Of a stretch of 64,000 nucleotides of DNA, positions 1 to 11,739 are shown piece by piece. Within the stretch, counting starts at the first letter, position 1; each line of letters starts with the position of its first letter. Source of the stretch: Adineta vaga (Eukaryota; Rotifera). The notes beneath the pieces are model-generated. The model ran no database searches. It was not told the origin of the DNA and saw only the letters and a program-made list of their open reading frames with translations. The translations under genes were made by a program, and so were the position numbers. The stretch is taken from NCBI GenBank assembly GCA_021613535.1, contig CP075493.1, forward strand, positions 186,001 to 250,000, written 5' to 3'.

Positions 1-82
1 AAACTGAAAAGCACATATTTAACACTACATCCATATATAGACATTATGCATATGGGAATTCCGAAGTTAGCCAATTGTGACT

Positions 83-411
83 TTCGCCAATTATTGGCGA
101 AATTCCATACAATATATTGGCGAATTTCTATAGGACATATTGGCGAGAGTCGAGTAAATTGTTATTCATTTAAATAGGACAATCGCAAACTGTGAGTGCA
201 TGGAAGTTATGTTTTACATTACATGCATGTATGAGAAGCTGCTTAGATAGAACGTCTGTCACCTCACCATTTATGAACAATAACTCTATCATTCTTTGAT
301 CACCAACTACTAGAAGTATTTATTGGCATAATTCCAATGGAAATTCGTCAATTGGCGAATGTCATGAGGGTGAATTGGCGAAAGTATAATGGATATTCGC
401 CAATTGGCGAA
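83..411. repeat. Cluster of TTGGCGAA motifs
   Basis: The octamer TTGGCGAA or its complement TTCGCCAA occurs at 83-90, 94-101, 117-124, 352-359, 375-382, 396-403 and 404-411, with a near copy at 140-147. Some copies are paired head to head (83-101 and 396-411), giving short dyads. One further copy is at about 5029. It does not encode anything. It could be a decayed satellite or subterminal part of an element cut by the window edge, or a cluster of protein-binding sites. Confidence 0.6.
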
Positions 412-1329
412 TGGGCACTAGGACAATTCGTCGCATATATATTATAATTAATTGACAAAGCTACATATGTAATTCAATTAATAGGATAACTACACTATCA
501 CAACAGTCGTGTTAGTAACACCAAGTGCAACCTAATATTCTAGTGGTATTGCGAACAAGAAGATACGGATTCACTTGAAAACTACATACAAAATGTTTCG
601 AAAGTACCAAAAAAGAAAACACAGAATATGAATAGTAAAAAAACTTATAAGAAAGTCTTAAGAGGAGAACGTTATTCAGTTAACTGTCAGACAAAAAATT
701 TATTTCGTTTGAAATGTTAGGTTGTATTTCAACGTTATGAATCAAACAGATTCAAGCAAACTTCTACTATAGAAAAACATTCTACAACTTAGCGAATGAT
801 TTTTATCATAGTTCATTTAGTGGATATTTCATTTTTTAGGATGTTTATTTTAGTTAGTGAAAATACAAAGATTTCTTTTATGAAATACACATTAGCTCAC
901 AACAGTGATCGCTATGTAAAATGAGTATTACCTCCAAATTGAGATTCTCGATAAAATACGGTTCAAGTTAGTACCGCTCCTTTACAGTATACATAATAAA
1001 TTATCAAGAATATCTATTCATAATTATGAAGCCTTAAAAATCCCTTATAGAATCCATCTTCCGTAAACAAAACAATCCAGGTACTGTTTTTTTCAGAAGT
1101 GTAAAGTTTTGAGTTGATTTCTGTTAAGTTTGTTTCGTTACGTATTGTACATTTTTTTAAAATTATTGTTTCTTTTTGCAACGTAATAACCCTTATACAA
1201 TGTTTATCTCGCTCTCTCTCTCTCTACCTTTATATTATGTTAATCTTGTTACAATTAACGAATTATACGACGAATCGTCCGACGACGAATTGTCTGCGAC
1301 GAATTGTCCAGTCACCGGCGAATGTCCCG
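412..1329. other. Intergenic, no gene seen
   Basis: AT-rich sequence with no supported gene. A short CT-rich run lies at about 1208-1226. The open frames crossing 1114-1480 are chance frames that run into the GC-rich end of the adjacent hAT-like element. Confidence 0.5.
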
Positions 1330-2524
1330 CAGGGCTCGAAACGGGCCTCATTTTCGTGACCCGACCCGGCCCAAAATGGCCCGTGTGTTTTCTATGCCCG
1401 CCCGAGCTCAATAAAATTTGGCTCAGCCCGGACCGCCGTATTTATCATGCCCACCCGGCCCGGCCCGAGACCGAAGGATAGTTTATTATAAACATTTGCT
1501 CTTTTTATTAGGAGTAAAGGATTCTTTTAGTGATAAGCAATGTTTCCAAAAAGCAAATAGCTAGCATTATGATGTGTCCGGTGGACTTAAATTAAGTGAA
1601 TAAAACTCTACCACTAGAAAATTGTCTGAGTTAAACATGAGTGAACTTAATAAGATGGTATTTCAAAGCATATTTTGATGTGCTGGTCGTAATCAGACAT
1701 AACTCATTGTAATATGTCTCTGAATTTTTGGTAAAATAAGCCTGAACGAAGTGTATCATGTATGTAGATTATATCGTCTTACACTGTAATCGGTTAATGA
1801 AGTAGGACTCAATGAACATTTGTGCAGATGCATGATCAAAAAATGTGGATAACCATTTTTTATAGGTTAACTTTAGTCCACTATAGAAACGTATGATTTT
1901 TAGATCGCTTTGGCAATGAGCAGTAAAATTTTCTTATTGCATGCGGGCTACTTTCATAAATGAGCTAGCTTTTCATATTATTAAAGTACAAGTATTTTAG
2001 TGGAAACGTATAGAACTCATAAAACTTTCCGCTGTGTATCGTTCTATACACAGTAAATATATCTATTAGTTAAGATTAAAGTATAAGATAAACTGGCATG
2101 CGTTACTCCAAACATTGACGATGGTTTATTTGTATAGAATCTCATCTCTAAAAATATTACTATATTATTTAATTTGAATAATATATTATAGAAAGCAATA
2201 TGTAGATGACACACACTATCGGTTTCGAGAAAAAGCAAACATTAATATTGTTTTTGGTATTGAGACGCAGTTTTTGTCTATAGGATGCTTAAAAATACTC
2301 ACACCGGCACAAGAGATATGAAATAGCACAGAAAACCATAAAGACGTGAATAATACCTTCGGGTCGGGCAAGCCCAACAAAACGTCTGGCTCGCCCTGCC
2401 CAGAGGCTTTCGTAGACCGAGCAGGCCGGCCCGAAGTAAAAGTTTCGTTGGGCCGGGTCGGTCCTGGCTGGGCCGGGCCGCACCGAGCCGATCCACCGGT
2501 CCGAGCAGCCCATTTCGACCCCTG
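1330..2524. mobile_element. Non-autonomous hAT-like element with GC-rich ends
   Basis: The left end reads CAGGGCTCGAAACGGGC and the right end, reverse complemented, reads CAGGGGTCGAAATGGGC. These are imperfect terminal inverted repeats of the CAGGG type common in hAT transposons. Inside each end are about 150 bp of GC-rich sequence packed with CCCGGCCC-like motifs (1330-1480 and 2355-2524) in opposite orientation, flanking an AT-rich core with no transposase. The flanking 8-mers do not match, so no target duplication is visible. Pro/Arg-rich open frames in the GC blocks are by-products of composition. Confidence 0.55.
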
Positions 2525-2651
2525 GTAAATAGCTTGTGCAAAATACTTCAAATCCCATATGATGATAATATAAAAAGAAGTTTTTTATTTAAATATGGGT
2601 TAAATAGTGACGAAATGAAGGATTTTCGGCGGGTATAAGTTATCCCATATT

Positions 2652-2960
2652 TCATAACGAATTTGCCCCACTCTGAATTTTATACCATTCAATAGAGGTT
2701 TTCATGGGGAACAAAACCACGTAGAATTCGTTTTAAGAAAACGCTGCCGGCATGCCCATAATTATATCCCTTTTGGAATATATGTTGAGGGTGTGGGTAT
2801 ATGTCTCTTGTATTCGCTCACCCACACCCACACGCACACCCACACCCTCAAGATGGCATCTTGGCAGCGTTTTCTTAAAACGAATTCTACGTGGTTTTGT
2901 TCCCCATGAAAATCTCTATTGAATGGTATAAAATTCAGAGTGGGGCAAATTCGTTGTGAA
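2652..2960. repeat. Foldback element around a telomere-like hairpin
   Basis: Arms at about 2652-2757 and 2853-2960 are near-perfect inverted copies, including a shared stretch from the GGGGAACAAAACC segment to the AACGCTGCC segment. They enclose a loop made of telomere-like repeats. No coding capacity. Confidence 0.75.
2787..2849. repeat. Telomere-like TGTGGG hairpin, copy a
   Basis: GAGGGTGTGGGT at 2787-2798 pairs with a run of CCCACA-type hexamers at 2819-2849 that ends ACCCTC. The hexamer TGTGGG is the telomere unit I recall for bdelloid rotifers. It is the first of five similar hairpins in the window. Confidence 0.7.
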
Positions 2961-4172
2961 ATAAAATCAGGAAGTTTTGTTTAGATATTCATGAGCATTT
3001 ATATTATTCTTACTATATAAGATTTAGTCTTTGAGTGAGTGTATGTGTATGAGCATAGAAATATGTCAATCTTCCATAACAAATTAATTATAAAAGAATT
3101 TCATATAACTAAAAACTAAAAGAAATAATAATTTAGAAAAATTTATTTTGTGGATAGTTACTAAGAACAAAAATACGTAGAAGATCAAAATGAACTGCTC
3201 GGTTAATATTAATCAAAACATAAATTAATAAATATGTAATTAATCATTGACTAATAAACTCGCGGGTTTCGTTTGCAATCAGACTGCATTCATCTAACGA
3301 TTGGTGTTTACTGAGTATTTTCTATTTAGTTAAAATAAAACCATAAAACTCAGTATATGTCAAATGGGTGTTCATTTATTTTGTGATTTTACTTCAACTA
3401 AATCGTGTTGCGACGTATTTCTGTTATTGTTTCCTAAAAAATTCATGTGACTAAAACTGATTTATCAAAACATTCAACGCAGAAATAGTTTATATAAATT
3501 CAATCAATACTGGTTTCATTCGTTTCTTCCCTTCTTAAAACTTTTATAAGCTGATGGTTTCAGTGATTGTTGAATGAACCAAGACTAAAATTAGGAGAAA
3601 ATGATGAAAATCAGCTCCTGAAATCAGCAGATTTTCAATCAGGGAAAACACGGAATATAAGGAGGTTTGGCAATTCTGATTATTGTCTACCTGGCAAATA
3701 AGAATAACGAAAAAGAATGCAATCTCTATGTTCCACTACACAGTTCTTACTAATGAAGTAAGTGGTTATTCGAAACGAATAAGTACAAAATACGAAATAT
3801 AAGAAATCATTTTACTTGCAACAGGCACTAACGTTCAGACGTTTTTAGGTGAAAATGTGAACATCGAAATATTTTCTCCAGTCATTTCTAGGTCTCTGTC
3901 TAGGTAGTCACAGATTTAATATGCATACTACTTATGATCTGCAACAGTAATATTTCCATCTGCGAAACAGATGTTTCTGTTTATATTTTGAGCACATTTC
4001 TTCATATATCATCAAATGCATCGTGATATATAGTTATGTGAGAAAGATTTATGTGATTTTCAGATTGGATCTCGCACTAATGCATACAAGTTTCCAGATG
4101 TCCGAGGAGTATACAATTCTCATTCGTACTCGTCGGAATTAGTAAAAAGAAAAAAAAGAGAAATGTACGTAC
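2961..4172. other. No gene seen downstream of the condensation exon
   Basis: AT-rich sequence. I looked on the minus strand for the second half of the condensation domain that should follow the exon ending at 4173 and could not recognise it. Short open stretches at about 4064-4140 resemble nothing. Confidence 0.4.
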
Positions 4173-4748
4173 GGATAATCGGATGGAATACGAGACACAA
4201 GTTTTGAAAGATCCAGAAACCGATGCTGCTCTTTCCAGTAATCAAAGCTGGCTGATCTGTCGAACTGACGCTCATACATAATGTAATCCAAATAGGTCAC
4301 AGCGTCGGATTTAGTAGGTAAATCGCCACTTTTGTATGCTTCGGCTAAGTCCTTCAGAAAGTATTGCTGAGACGTACCGTCAATAGCCTCGTGTCGTACC
4401 GTGATGATAATGATATCGTCAACTTGCAGAATATCACTAGTGTCATCATCTTGTTGCACTTTGTTGCTATGTTTCGTATGACGACGAACAATGTGGAGAC
4501 GAACGCGTCTCATCCCCTCCATGGTGAAAAGATTTGGTGCTCTTTCTTGAAGAATAAGATCGTTGAGTACATCGGCATGACTGCCATACGGAATTTCACT
4601 TTCAACGAACGTAAATCCTTCGTCGGTTAACTCTTCAATCTGTTGATACCATTCATTTGTAGTCGGATCCATGTGAAACGATGTACGTAAAACTGTTTGT
4701 TTTGCTATCAGTTGCTGCATGGCCCGGCGCAAACGTTTTATTGAAACA
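4173..4748 (-). CDS. NRPS condensation-domain exon (partial)
   Basis: This is the N-terminal half of a non-ribosomal peptide synthetase condensation domain, the domain that joins two carrier-bound acyl/aminoacyl units. The translation has the early block ending VLRTSF (usual form L-R-T-x-F) and then RHEAIDG. The latter corresponds to HHxxxDG with the first His replaced by Arg but the catalytic second His, Asp and Gly kept. A later YLDYIMYERQ...YWKEQ block is also typical. The exon is bounded by a CAG acceptor (4749-4751) and a GTACGT donor at 4172. The first ~50 residues and the second half of the ~450-residue domain were not found; an open, splice-bounded stretch at about 4996-5102 is a weak candidate for the start. 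It shares strand with the A-T gene at 22.6-31.4 kb and could be its downstream C domain across a very long intron, or a separate broken gene. Confidence 0.7.
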
Positions 4749-5350
4749 CTGACACAAAAACAGACAAAAATTATCCTATATTCACAAGATCTCATGCTTA
4801 TCGGATAATGAAACGTAATGAATTATCTAAGAAACAATAGCGTAAGTGCGACACGTTCGTGCCTCTTTCACGAGAAAGTTTTCTATTAGAGCAAGTGTCT
4901 TAGTATTTTTATGGGTGGATTTCATACTTGAAAGTCGACCTCCTGCAGATCTAGCTGAGAAAGTTGTGTTAAATATTTTAATTCTTTCGACTTACCAGCC
5001 ATGACTAATCGCGTATGTGAATGGCATATTGGCGAATTCCCATGTGACCGATGAGTCAGAGTCATGGTCAGAGATAGAAGCTGCTTGCGGTACTGACAGA
5101 GGACCTAAAAAGTTAAATCAAGTACTATAATGCGAACGATGTTGCTGGTCAATTCAGATTAATCTTTAATAATACGAATCCGTGATAACAGGACCAATTT
5201 TTCTATTTTGTACTCTTTTTATTCAATGATAAAAACTGCCGGACAGTATCTCGAAGACATAGAAATGCTAAAATACGTAGCAAGAGAGTACGCATGTATC
5301 GGTCACCGAACATAGTCTTCGACCAAAACTAAAATGTTTGACTTGACATT
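4749..5350. other. Intron or intergenic stretch upstream of the condensation exon
   Basis: On the minus strand 5102-4996 is open in two frames between a TTTTAG acceptor and a GTAAGT donor, so it may be an exon. One frame has FANMPFTYAISHGW, which vaguely recalls the first motif of a condensation domain, but phase to the next exon could not be reconciled. It also carries a TTGGCGAA motif as at 83-411. Confidence 0.25.
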
Positions 5351-7957
5351 TCCATCTTAATCAGCGTCTTCAAAAATCTCTGAATCCAAATTTTTAGCGT
5401 TTTCAGTACGGAGAGTGAAACGTTAGGATATCCAGTTTACTAAGTACTCTTCAGTGTCTCCGAGAAAAAAAGACAAAACTGTCTTTTAAAAATTGAGTTC
5501 TTTAGTTTGCAGGTAGAATTAGCATTTTTTTGTTATATACCAAAATATAGACCATTAAAAACTGAACAAAATGCAATATTAATATATTATATTTCACATA
5601 CTGTCCAGTGCCAATCGCTTTTGGCCATGTAAATGGTAGTTTTTGGAAGTTTATCGCTTGTCATCGATTCACTTTGATAGATCTCAGGCTTATTTTCACA
5701 TATGTTGCACAACTTGTTGTTCTCTACAAAATAGTTAAAAAAAGCTACCTCTCGGCATAAAAATTGACGTATACTATGGACCAGTCGATAAATTCGAATC
5801 TGGAAGAGGAAGAGGATGTTTCTTCGTACACTTTCATGGAAATGTTTGCCTGCTAAGAACTGGAGTTCAACCCTATATACAATGAGTATAGAGGATCATT
5901 CGATAATAAAGAAAGGTTTTCGAGTAATTTCATCCCTGAGGGAAGTACAGAGATTCCAAAATAAATTTCGACATAGCAGCCTAATTGTTATCAGAGTTGA
6001 GGGGCCTTTAGGTTGTGATTGTAAAAATATAATATGAATTCAAGAGTTATCAAAACCATATGGAACACTGAGAACATTTCGGTACACGCGTATGGAGCTA
6101 TATGAGAGCCGCAGCAAACGTTTCAAATAACTCCTGAATTCATATTATATTTTTACAATCACAACCTAAAGGCCCCTCAACTCTGATAACAATTAGGCTG
6201 CTATGTCGAAATTTATTTTGGAATCTCTGTACTTCCCTCAGGGATGAAATTACTCGAAAACCTTTCTTTATTATCGAATGATCCTCTATACTCATTGTAT
6301 ATAGGGTTGAACTCCAGTTCTTAGCAGGCAAACATTTCCATGAAAGTGTACGAAGAAACATCCTCTTCCTCTTCCAGATTCGAATTTATCGACTGGTCCA
6401 TAGTATACGTCAATTTTTATGCCGAGAGGTAGCTTTTTTTAACTATTTTGTAGAGAACAACAAGTTGTGCAACATATGTGAAAATAAGCCTGAGATCTAT
6501 CAAAGTGAATCGATGACAAGCGATAAACTTCCAAAAACTACCATTTACATGGCCAAAAGCGATTGGCACTGGACAGTATGTGAAATATAATATACTAGCG
6601 GAGATACCCGCTGCAAAAACGACACAATTTACGTTTTTTATCTACAGCAGTGCTTTTCTTATCACCCACAGGACCTCCTTGTTCGTATTTATCCGTCGTG
6701 TATCAGAAAATCCTCACACCCTCCTTTTCCGCCCTGACTTAGTTAGTGTAATCTTTCAGGTCGTCACTCAGCGTATGTTACCTGTCTTCCACACGTGTTT
6801 GTCCTCCGTACTGAGATCCTTCCTATATCCCTTTTCGCGTCATGCACCAGGTCTTTTTTCAGAACTTCGCATCTCTTCATTAGTTCTTTCCTACAGATTT
6901 TGTCTGGCTTTGTATACGATATACAGCTCTGTTCCTTTTAAATCCACTCCTACTGTCCCGCTGCAACCCCAGTCCCATTCTACACCCCGTCTCGACCTTC
7001 CTCTAGATTGAGGGAAGCATTGTGGAAAGTTTGGTGACGTTAGCTATTACAGGGAACGTACGCATAACGAACAAACTTTCTTCTTTATATATATATAGAA
7101 GATTATATAGATAGATAGATACATATCGATTAAAGAACCTTTAGTTGTCACATTTATTGCAAGAAATAAATAGTATTAAATAAAAAAACCTCAAAACTGG
7201 AGCACATTCTGTAAGTTTCTACCAAAATAACGACAATTGAAATTCAATACGACTTGGGTGAAATTTCACCCAGACACCGATTCCCATCCTCAAATCAATT
7301 TATTTTGAAACGGAACATGTAAATTATCGTAGATGTGCGGTCAGACGGTCTACGGCCGCCTTCGCTATCAATTATTTAAAGTTTTTGAGATGCTGCAATC
7401 CTATTGGTCAGTTTCATAGATTGCCTGTAGGAAGCGTAGAATTCATTTTTTCGGAACAAAGTAAATGTCGACCTTCCCGTGGGCCTAGAGAAGCATTGTG
7501 GAAAGTTTGGGAATGTTAGCTATGATTGAACTGCCTGGGTGAAATTTCACCCACGCTCCCCACCCTCACCCCCCAATGACCATTCCAACCCCATGTCGAC
7601 CTTTCCTGGGACCTAAGGAAGCATCGTAGAAAGTTTGGTGATCGTGGCTATTACAGCGACTGAATGCATAGCGAACAGACAGACAGACAGACAGACAACC
7701 TTTCTTCTTTATATATATAGATAGATTAATATTGCATTTTGTTCAGTTTTTAATGGTCTATATTTTGGTATATAACAAAAAAATGCTAATTCTACTTGCA
7801 AACTAAAGAACTCAATTTTTAAAAGACAGTTTTGTCTTTTTTTCTCGGAGACACTGAAGAGTACTTAGTAAACTGGATATCCTAACGTTTCACCCTCCGT
7901 ACTGAAAACGCTAAAAATTTGGATTCAGAGATTCTTGAAGACGCTGATTAAGATGGA
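5351..7957. repeat. Large foldback, 700-bp arms, right arm split
   Basis: Left arm 5351-6050 (700 bp), spacer 6051-6126, right arm 6127-6594 plus 7726-7957 (468 + 232 = 700 bp). The arms are nearly identical; for example, both encode the same 73-residue open frame in opposite orientation, with only scattered single-base differences seen. The right arm is interrupted by a Helitron. No protein of recognisable family is encoded, so the duplicated frame is not called as a gene. Confidence 0.85.
6595..7725 (-). mobile_element. Non-autonomous Helitron
   Basis: Read on the minus strand, the insert begins TCTATC directly after an A. It ends with a hairpin (AGCGG, loop GTATCT, CCGCT) overlapping a terminal CTAG, followed by T. 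It made no target duplication: the intact left arm of the surrounding palindrome shows the uninterrupted A|T site. These are the hallmarks of Helitrons (A|T target, 5' TC, 3' hairpin plus CTRR). The element is 1131 bp, has no Rep/helicase frame, and contains a second internal 5'-end-like copy ending at 7102. Two perfect 16-bp palindromes lie at 7256-7271 and 7537-7552. Open frames inside (e.g. 6580-7011) are not genes. Confidence 0.85.
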
Positions 7958-8291
7958 AGTATCAAATGTGTTAGATCCTTAATACGTTGTTGTATATCTA
8001 TATGTTTATTTGGGAAACGTTAGCTATACTGTTTCACAAACAACTATCTTTCCCCTAAACGCCCACACATGTTATAATCAATTAATCATTGTATGTATGT
8101 TTACATTAGGTATTTAAACCAGCGTTCGCACATGGATTGGATATTCCTAAATAGATCAAAAGATCGTTGGAAAACTACGTGAATCCGCACATAAAAAAGA
8201 AAGCGAAAAAGCGAATAAGCGAAGAGAACACAAAATGTAAAATATCTGACAACACGAAAGAAAAGAAATAAGTATGCACTACTATATATCG
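7958..8291. other. No gene seen
   Basis: AT-rich spacer between two foldback elements. Nothing recognised on either strand. Confidence 0.4.
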
Positions 8292-8926
8292 GCATGATCA
8301 GCCAGGTCCACTGGAAAAAAAGGAGTTTTAGCGAACCTGTATCCAGGGGAAGATCCTTCGAGGTTTAGTATCGATTTGCCAAACTAAAAAAAGATCGGTG
8401 AACATTCAACGGAACGTTTTTTGGTTTAGTAAATCGCTTCGAAACCTCAAAGGATCTTTCCCTGGTTACAGGTTCGGTAAAACTCCTTTTTTTAGAGTGT
8501 CTGCTACTGGAAGAAATTCCGTAACGTTTTTTACGATTTTTGTTGTTGGAATTAGTATCTCACAGGATTAATAAAAGAGTCTTGATGTTGCTTAGATAAA
8601 AGAAGGATGTCCCTCTTACATTATAAGATGTATCCTACATTTGTGCCATTTTTTGTCTCCAAGTATCAACTGCCAAAAATTGTGACTTTGGAAATCTAGA
8701 GAAAATGACGTTTTTCTAAAAGCAGCACTTTTTCGGTAGTTGGAACTTGGGAATAACAAATGGCACGGACGTAGGATATATATTATAATGTAGCAGGGAC
8801 ATCCTGCTTTTGTCCAAGCAATGTCAAGACTCTTTGATTTATCTGGTGCGGTACTTATTCCAACAACAAAAATCGAAAAAAACGTTACGGAATTTCTTCC
8901 GGTAGGAGAGGCCAGGCTGGTCATGC
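8292..8926. mobile_element. MITE with inverted arms, carrying a nested MITE
   Basis: The outer ends GGCATGATCAGCC (8292) and its complement near 8914-8926 are inverted. Long inner arms pair 8509-8560 with 8850-8910 and 8605-8660 with 8745-8815. A second 191-bp element is inserted into the left arm. No coding capacity; the open frames at 8616-9036 on both strands mirror the inverted structure. Confidence 0.7.
8309..8499. mobile_element. Short nested MITE (191 bp)
   Basis: It begins with CACTGGAAAAAAAGGAG and its far end, reverse complemented, reads CACTCTAAAAAAAGGAG. The inverted similarity continues inward for about 60 bp on each side. It interrupts the left arm of the surrounding element, so it is the younger insertion. 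Confidence 0.65.
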
Positions 8927-10505
8927 TGATATGTAAAGAAAGAAAGAAAGAAAGAGAACGAACACATATGGAATATTCCTTTACTTCTATCTTATGGTGC
9001 ACCTTATTCACGCGGCCTAGAAAAACCAAAAATTAAAGTTTTGATTAGTGTTATGATATCTGTCCTGACCACCGATGATCTTATGGGCGGTCTCTTAAGC
9101 GGTCATCTATGAAGCAATGTTTTAGTTGATTTGATACACCACTCACTTTTTACATTCCAATGGGTTTGTCAGAAATAAGGCATACATGTCATAGTAGAAA
9201 GTTGAATTCAACTATTCAATAAAATTTGTTCATCAGAAGATATCATATTGTTTAATAGTTAGTAATATTATTTCATACATTTTGAACGTGACTATCTTAT
9301 ACTTCATGTCACGAATCGCTTATTGTGAAATTAGGTAAGATAGGCGGAAGAAATTATGTTATTTATTAATGATTATACATACAACTAAAATTTCAAATTT
9401 GTTGTCAATTGAAAAAAATATTTCATCAAAGCAACATAAGTTTCGATAATTTCGAGTCGCTTGACTCATTCTGGGAAAACTCATATCCTCGAAAACATTT
9501 CCTTTCATTTCAGCGTCGCGAACCATGTGCGTCTCACAGTACACAGTGAGTGACTTGACGAACCGTATATCTTTAAAGTGAAGGAATCGAGGTGCATATT
9601 TTCGGGATGTTAACGATGGACAGGGTGGAGTAGATAAATGGCACTGCATTGGTGCTATTAAATCGGTTGTGAAGGTTTTTACGGTTAGTATGTCTCGAAC
9701 GGTGGAAATGAAATGTTATTTTTTGTTTATAGAAGTTTAAGAATTGAAACTTGATTTGAAAATTTGGATGCAAAAAGTTCGCTCGGTTTTTCCATTTGAA
9801 ATTTGGGGAGAAACATTTGGATGTAAAAATTTCTTTTTGGTATTCTATTTGCAAGTTGAATTGGAAGGTTTTAATTGCATTAAACAATTTTAAATTCGAT
9901 ACTATTTCTAAGTTCAGGGAGGAAAAATTGTATCTAAATTATGTTTAGATTTTTTATGTATTTGATAACCAAACTGAACAAAATGGAAGAATACTGTATT
10001 CATTTTGAAAGTTTTTCTGGGTGAGGATTCGTTTTTGTTTGAATTAATCAAATTGATGATTGACATTTCAACTATATACTATCATTGGGAAAAGTGTTGG
10101 GGTGATTTAACTGAATGTAGACTTGATCATGAAAAATATTTTTAATATCGAATGGAATAGTTTTAATTGAATTAGAACTGGAAGTGGTTTGTTGACATGT
10201 TGCACATAAGGGTGTTACTTTGTCTTTACTTTATTTTTCAGATTAAAGATTTTTTTATCGTATCCTTTTTCAAAATAAAAATTTTTCGTTACTTTATTCT
10301 TTATTATAAAGTAAAATTAAAATGAAGTAACATCCCTTGTTGCACATGTATCGATTGATCTTAAATAAAATATTTATTGATATTTGACATCGATGTTGAA
10401 TAGTTGAATAGTTGAATACTCGAATAGTTGAGTACTCGAATATTCGAATAGTTTAATTAATAGTTAAATATTTGAATTCAACTTTCGAGTTTGACACTAC
10501 TGCTA
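8927..10505. other. AT-rich stretch without a gene
   Basis: No gene recognised. A short GAAA tandem run is at about 8938-8960. At about 10385-10490 the degenerate unit GAATAGTTGAATACTC repeats several times. The minus-strand frames at 9359-9887 have low-complexity Asn/Phe/Lys composition and no family resemblance. Confidence 0.4.
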
Positions 10506-11004
10506 TTATAAGGGAGATATATAAGCTAACATTCTAGTAATTTTGTTTTTTCCAGTGCAAAAATAACGCTCGACATATAATACATGTACATGAGTTGTTT
10601 TTGCGTTTCATTTTTCTATTACTTCCTACGTCTTACTAAGAAAACAAAATATACCACAAGATGCAGCGTAAAAAGCTCTACAATCTACGCAGCAAATCGC
10701 ATTGTAATCATGTACTTTATGTTTAAAAAAAAGCAAAATTCTATACGATTAATTTTGCCATTGCAAAAAAACTGATCGTGCAAAGTCTTGCTTTTCTTGA
10801 AAACAAAAAGCTTACATTATAAATAAGCTTTTCTTTGCAAAATTGTAGAACTTTTGACGCCTTCTCTTATGATAAATTTTATTTTCTTCTCATATAGAAG
10901 GAAGATGAAACGCAAGAGTGGCTCATTCTTTATGCGCCAGTCATTATTTTTGAACTAGAAAAAATAAAATTCCTAGAATGTTAGCTTATATATCTCCCTT
11001 ATAA
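10506..11004. mobile_element. MITE with 32-bp perfect terminal inverted repeats
   Basis: Positions 10506-10537, beginning TTATAAGGGAGATATATAAG, recur as an exact reverse complement at 10973-11004. The ~500-bp element has no transposase frame. No clear target duplication was found. The superfamily is not assigned. Confidence 0.75.
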
Positions 11005-11739
11005 CGGGAGATAGAGACATGCAACTTTGGAGTCATATTTGCCTACTTACAAGGGCGAAGATACCTAAGTTTGAGCATGTTTGAGTTTACTATAAGGAAG
11101 AACGAGCAGTTTTTCTAACAACGACTAAGACTTTTGGTTCACCCTTTATTTGATCATATCTTGAAAAATCATGTACACTAAGTGATTTTGTCTGGAAACC
11201 GGCAAGAGATATAACTAATTGTTGAGCTAAATTCAACCTGGAGTTCAGAAAATATTGATATAACTGAAGCAACAAACTCTTCAATTTACTAAATTATTCA
11301 GCAACATCAAAAAAAAATCTTTTTATGATAAAGATTAGATACAGGCTGTTGATTTGAAGTCTACATTCCACAGGGTTTAAGTTGGTATAATATCTGTTTT
11401 TAACTGTTTCATGGTGCAAGAGAACCAAGTTTCTATGAAATGGTTCTTATAGGGATCATGTTGGGCTAGACTGAATGCTGCCAAGCGGGTCCACAAATTG
11501 TGGATAGTGGATCGGTCATTAGTATAATGATTAGCTGCGAATAAGAATAAGCAACTGTTCAAATAAAGAATCCTGGACAATTCAGCATCTTACCAGCAGA
11601 ATGTAGTGAAGTTTTGTATGGCATCAAAACACCTATGAACTGCTACAGAAACCCAAAGACAACAAGGTGACAACGCGAATATGGGCTACCAGAAAGAAAG
11701 TTCCCTCGAACTAAGTTCCATAAGCCTTAACCAGAATAG
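11005..11739. other. No gene seen; possible 5' region of the adjacent LINE
   Basis: No recognisable coding sequence on either strand. The stretch precedes the RTE-type LINE relic and may include its 5' untranslated part. Confidence 0.35.

Noticed and set aside
1176-1481. Pro/Arg-rich 101-codon frame
   Set aside because: It arises from CCCGGCCC repeats in the GC-rich end of the hAT-like element; the frames at 2216-2558 are the mirror equivalent.
4064-4140. Possible next exon of the condensation domain
   Set aside because: Open in one frame but with no condensation-domain similarity and no convincing splice sites.
5816-6361. Two identical 73-residue open frames in opposite orientation
   Set aside because: They are mirror copies from the arms of the foldback at 5351-7957; there is no protein family resemblance, and the conservation follows from the palindrome.
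6580-7011. 143-codon open frame
   Set aside because: It lies across the end of the non-autonomous Helitron, with no recognisable domain.
8616-9036. Overlapping 137- and 71-codon frames
   Set aside because: They are complementary readings of an inverted-repeat MITE plus a GAAA microsatellite.
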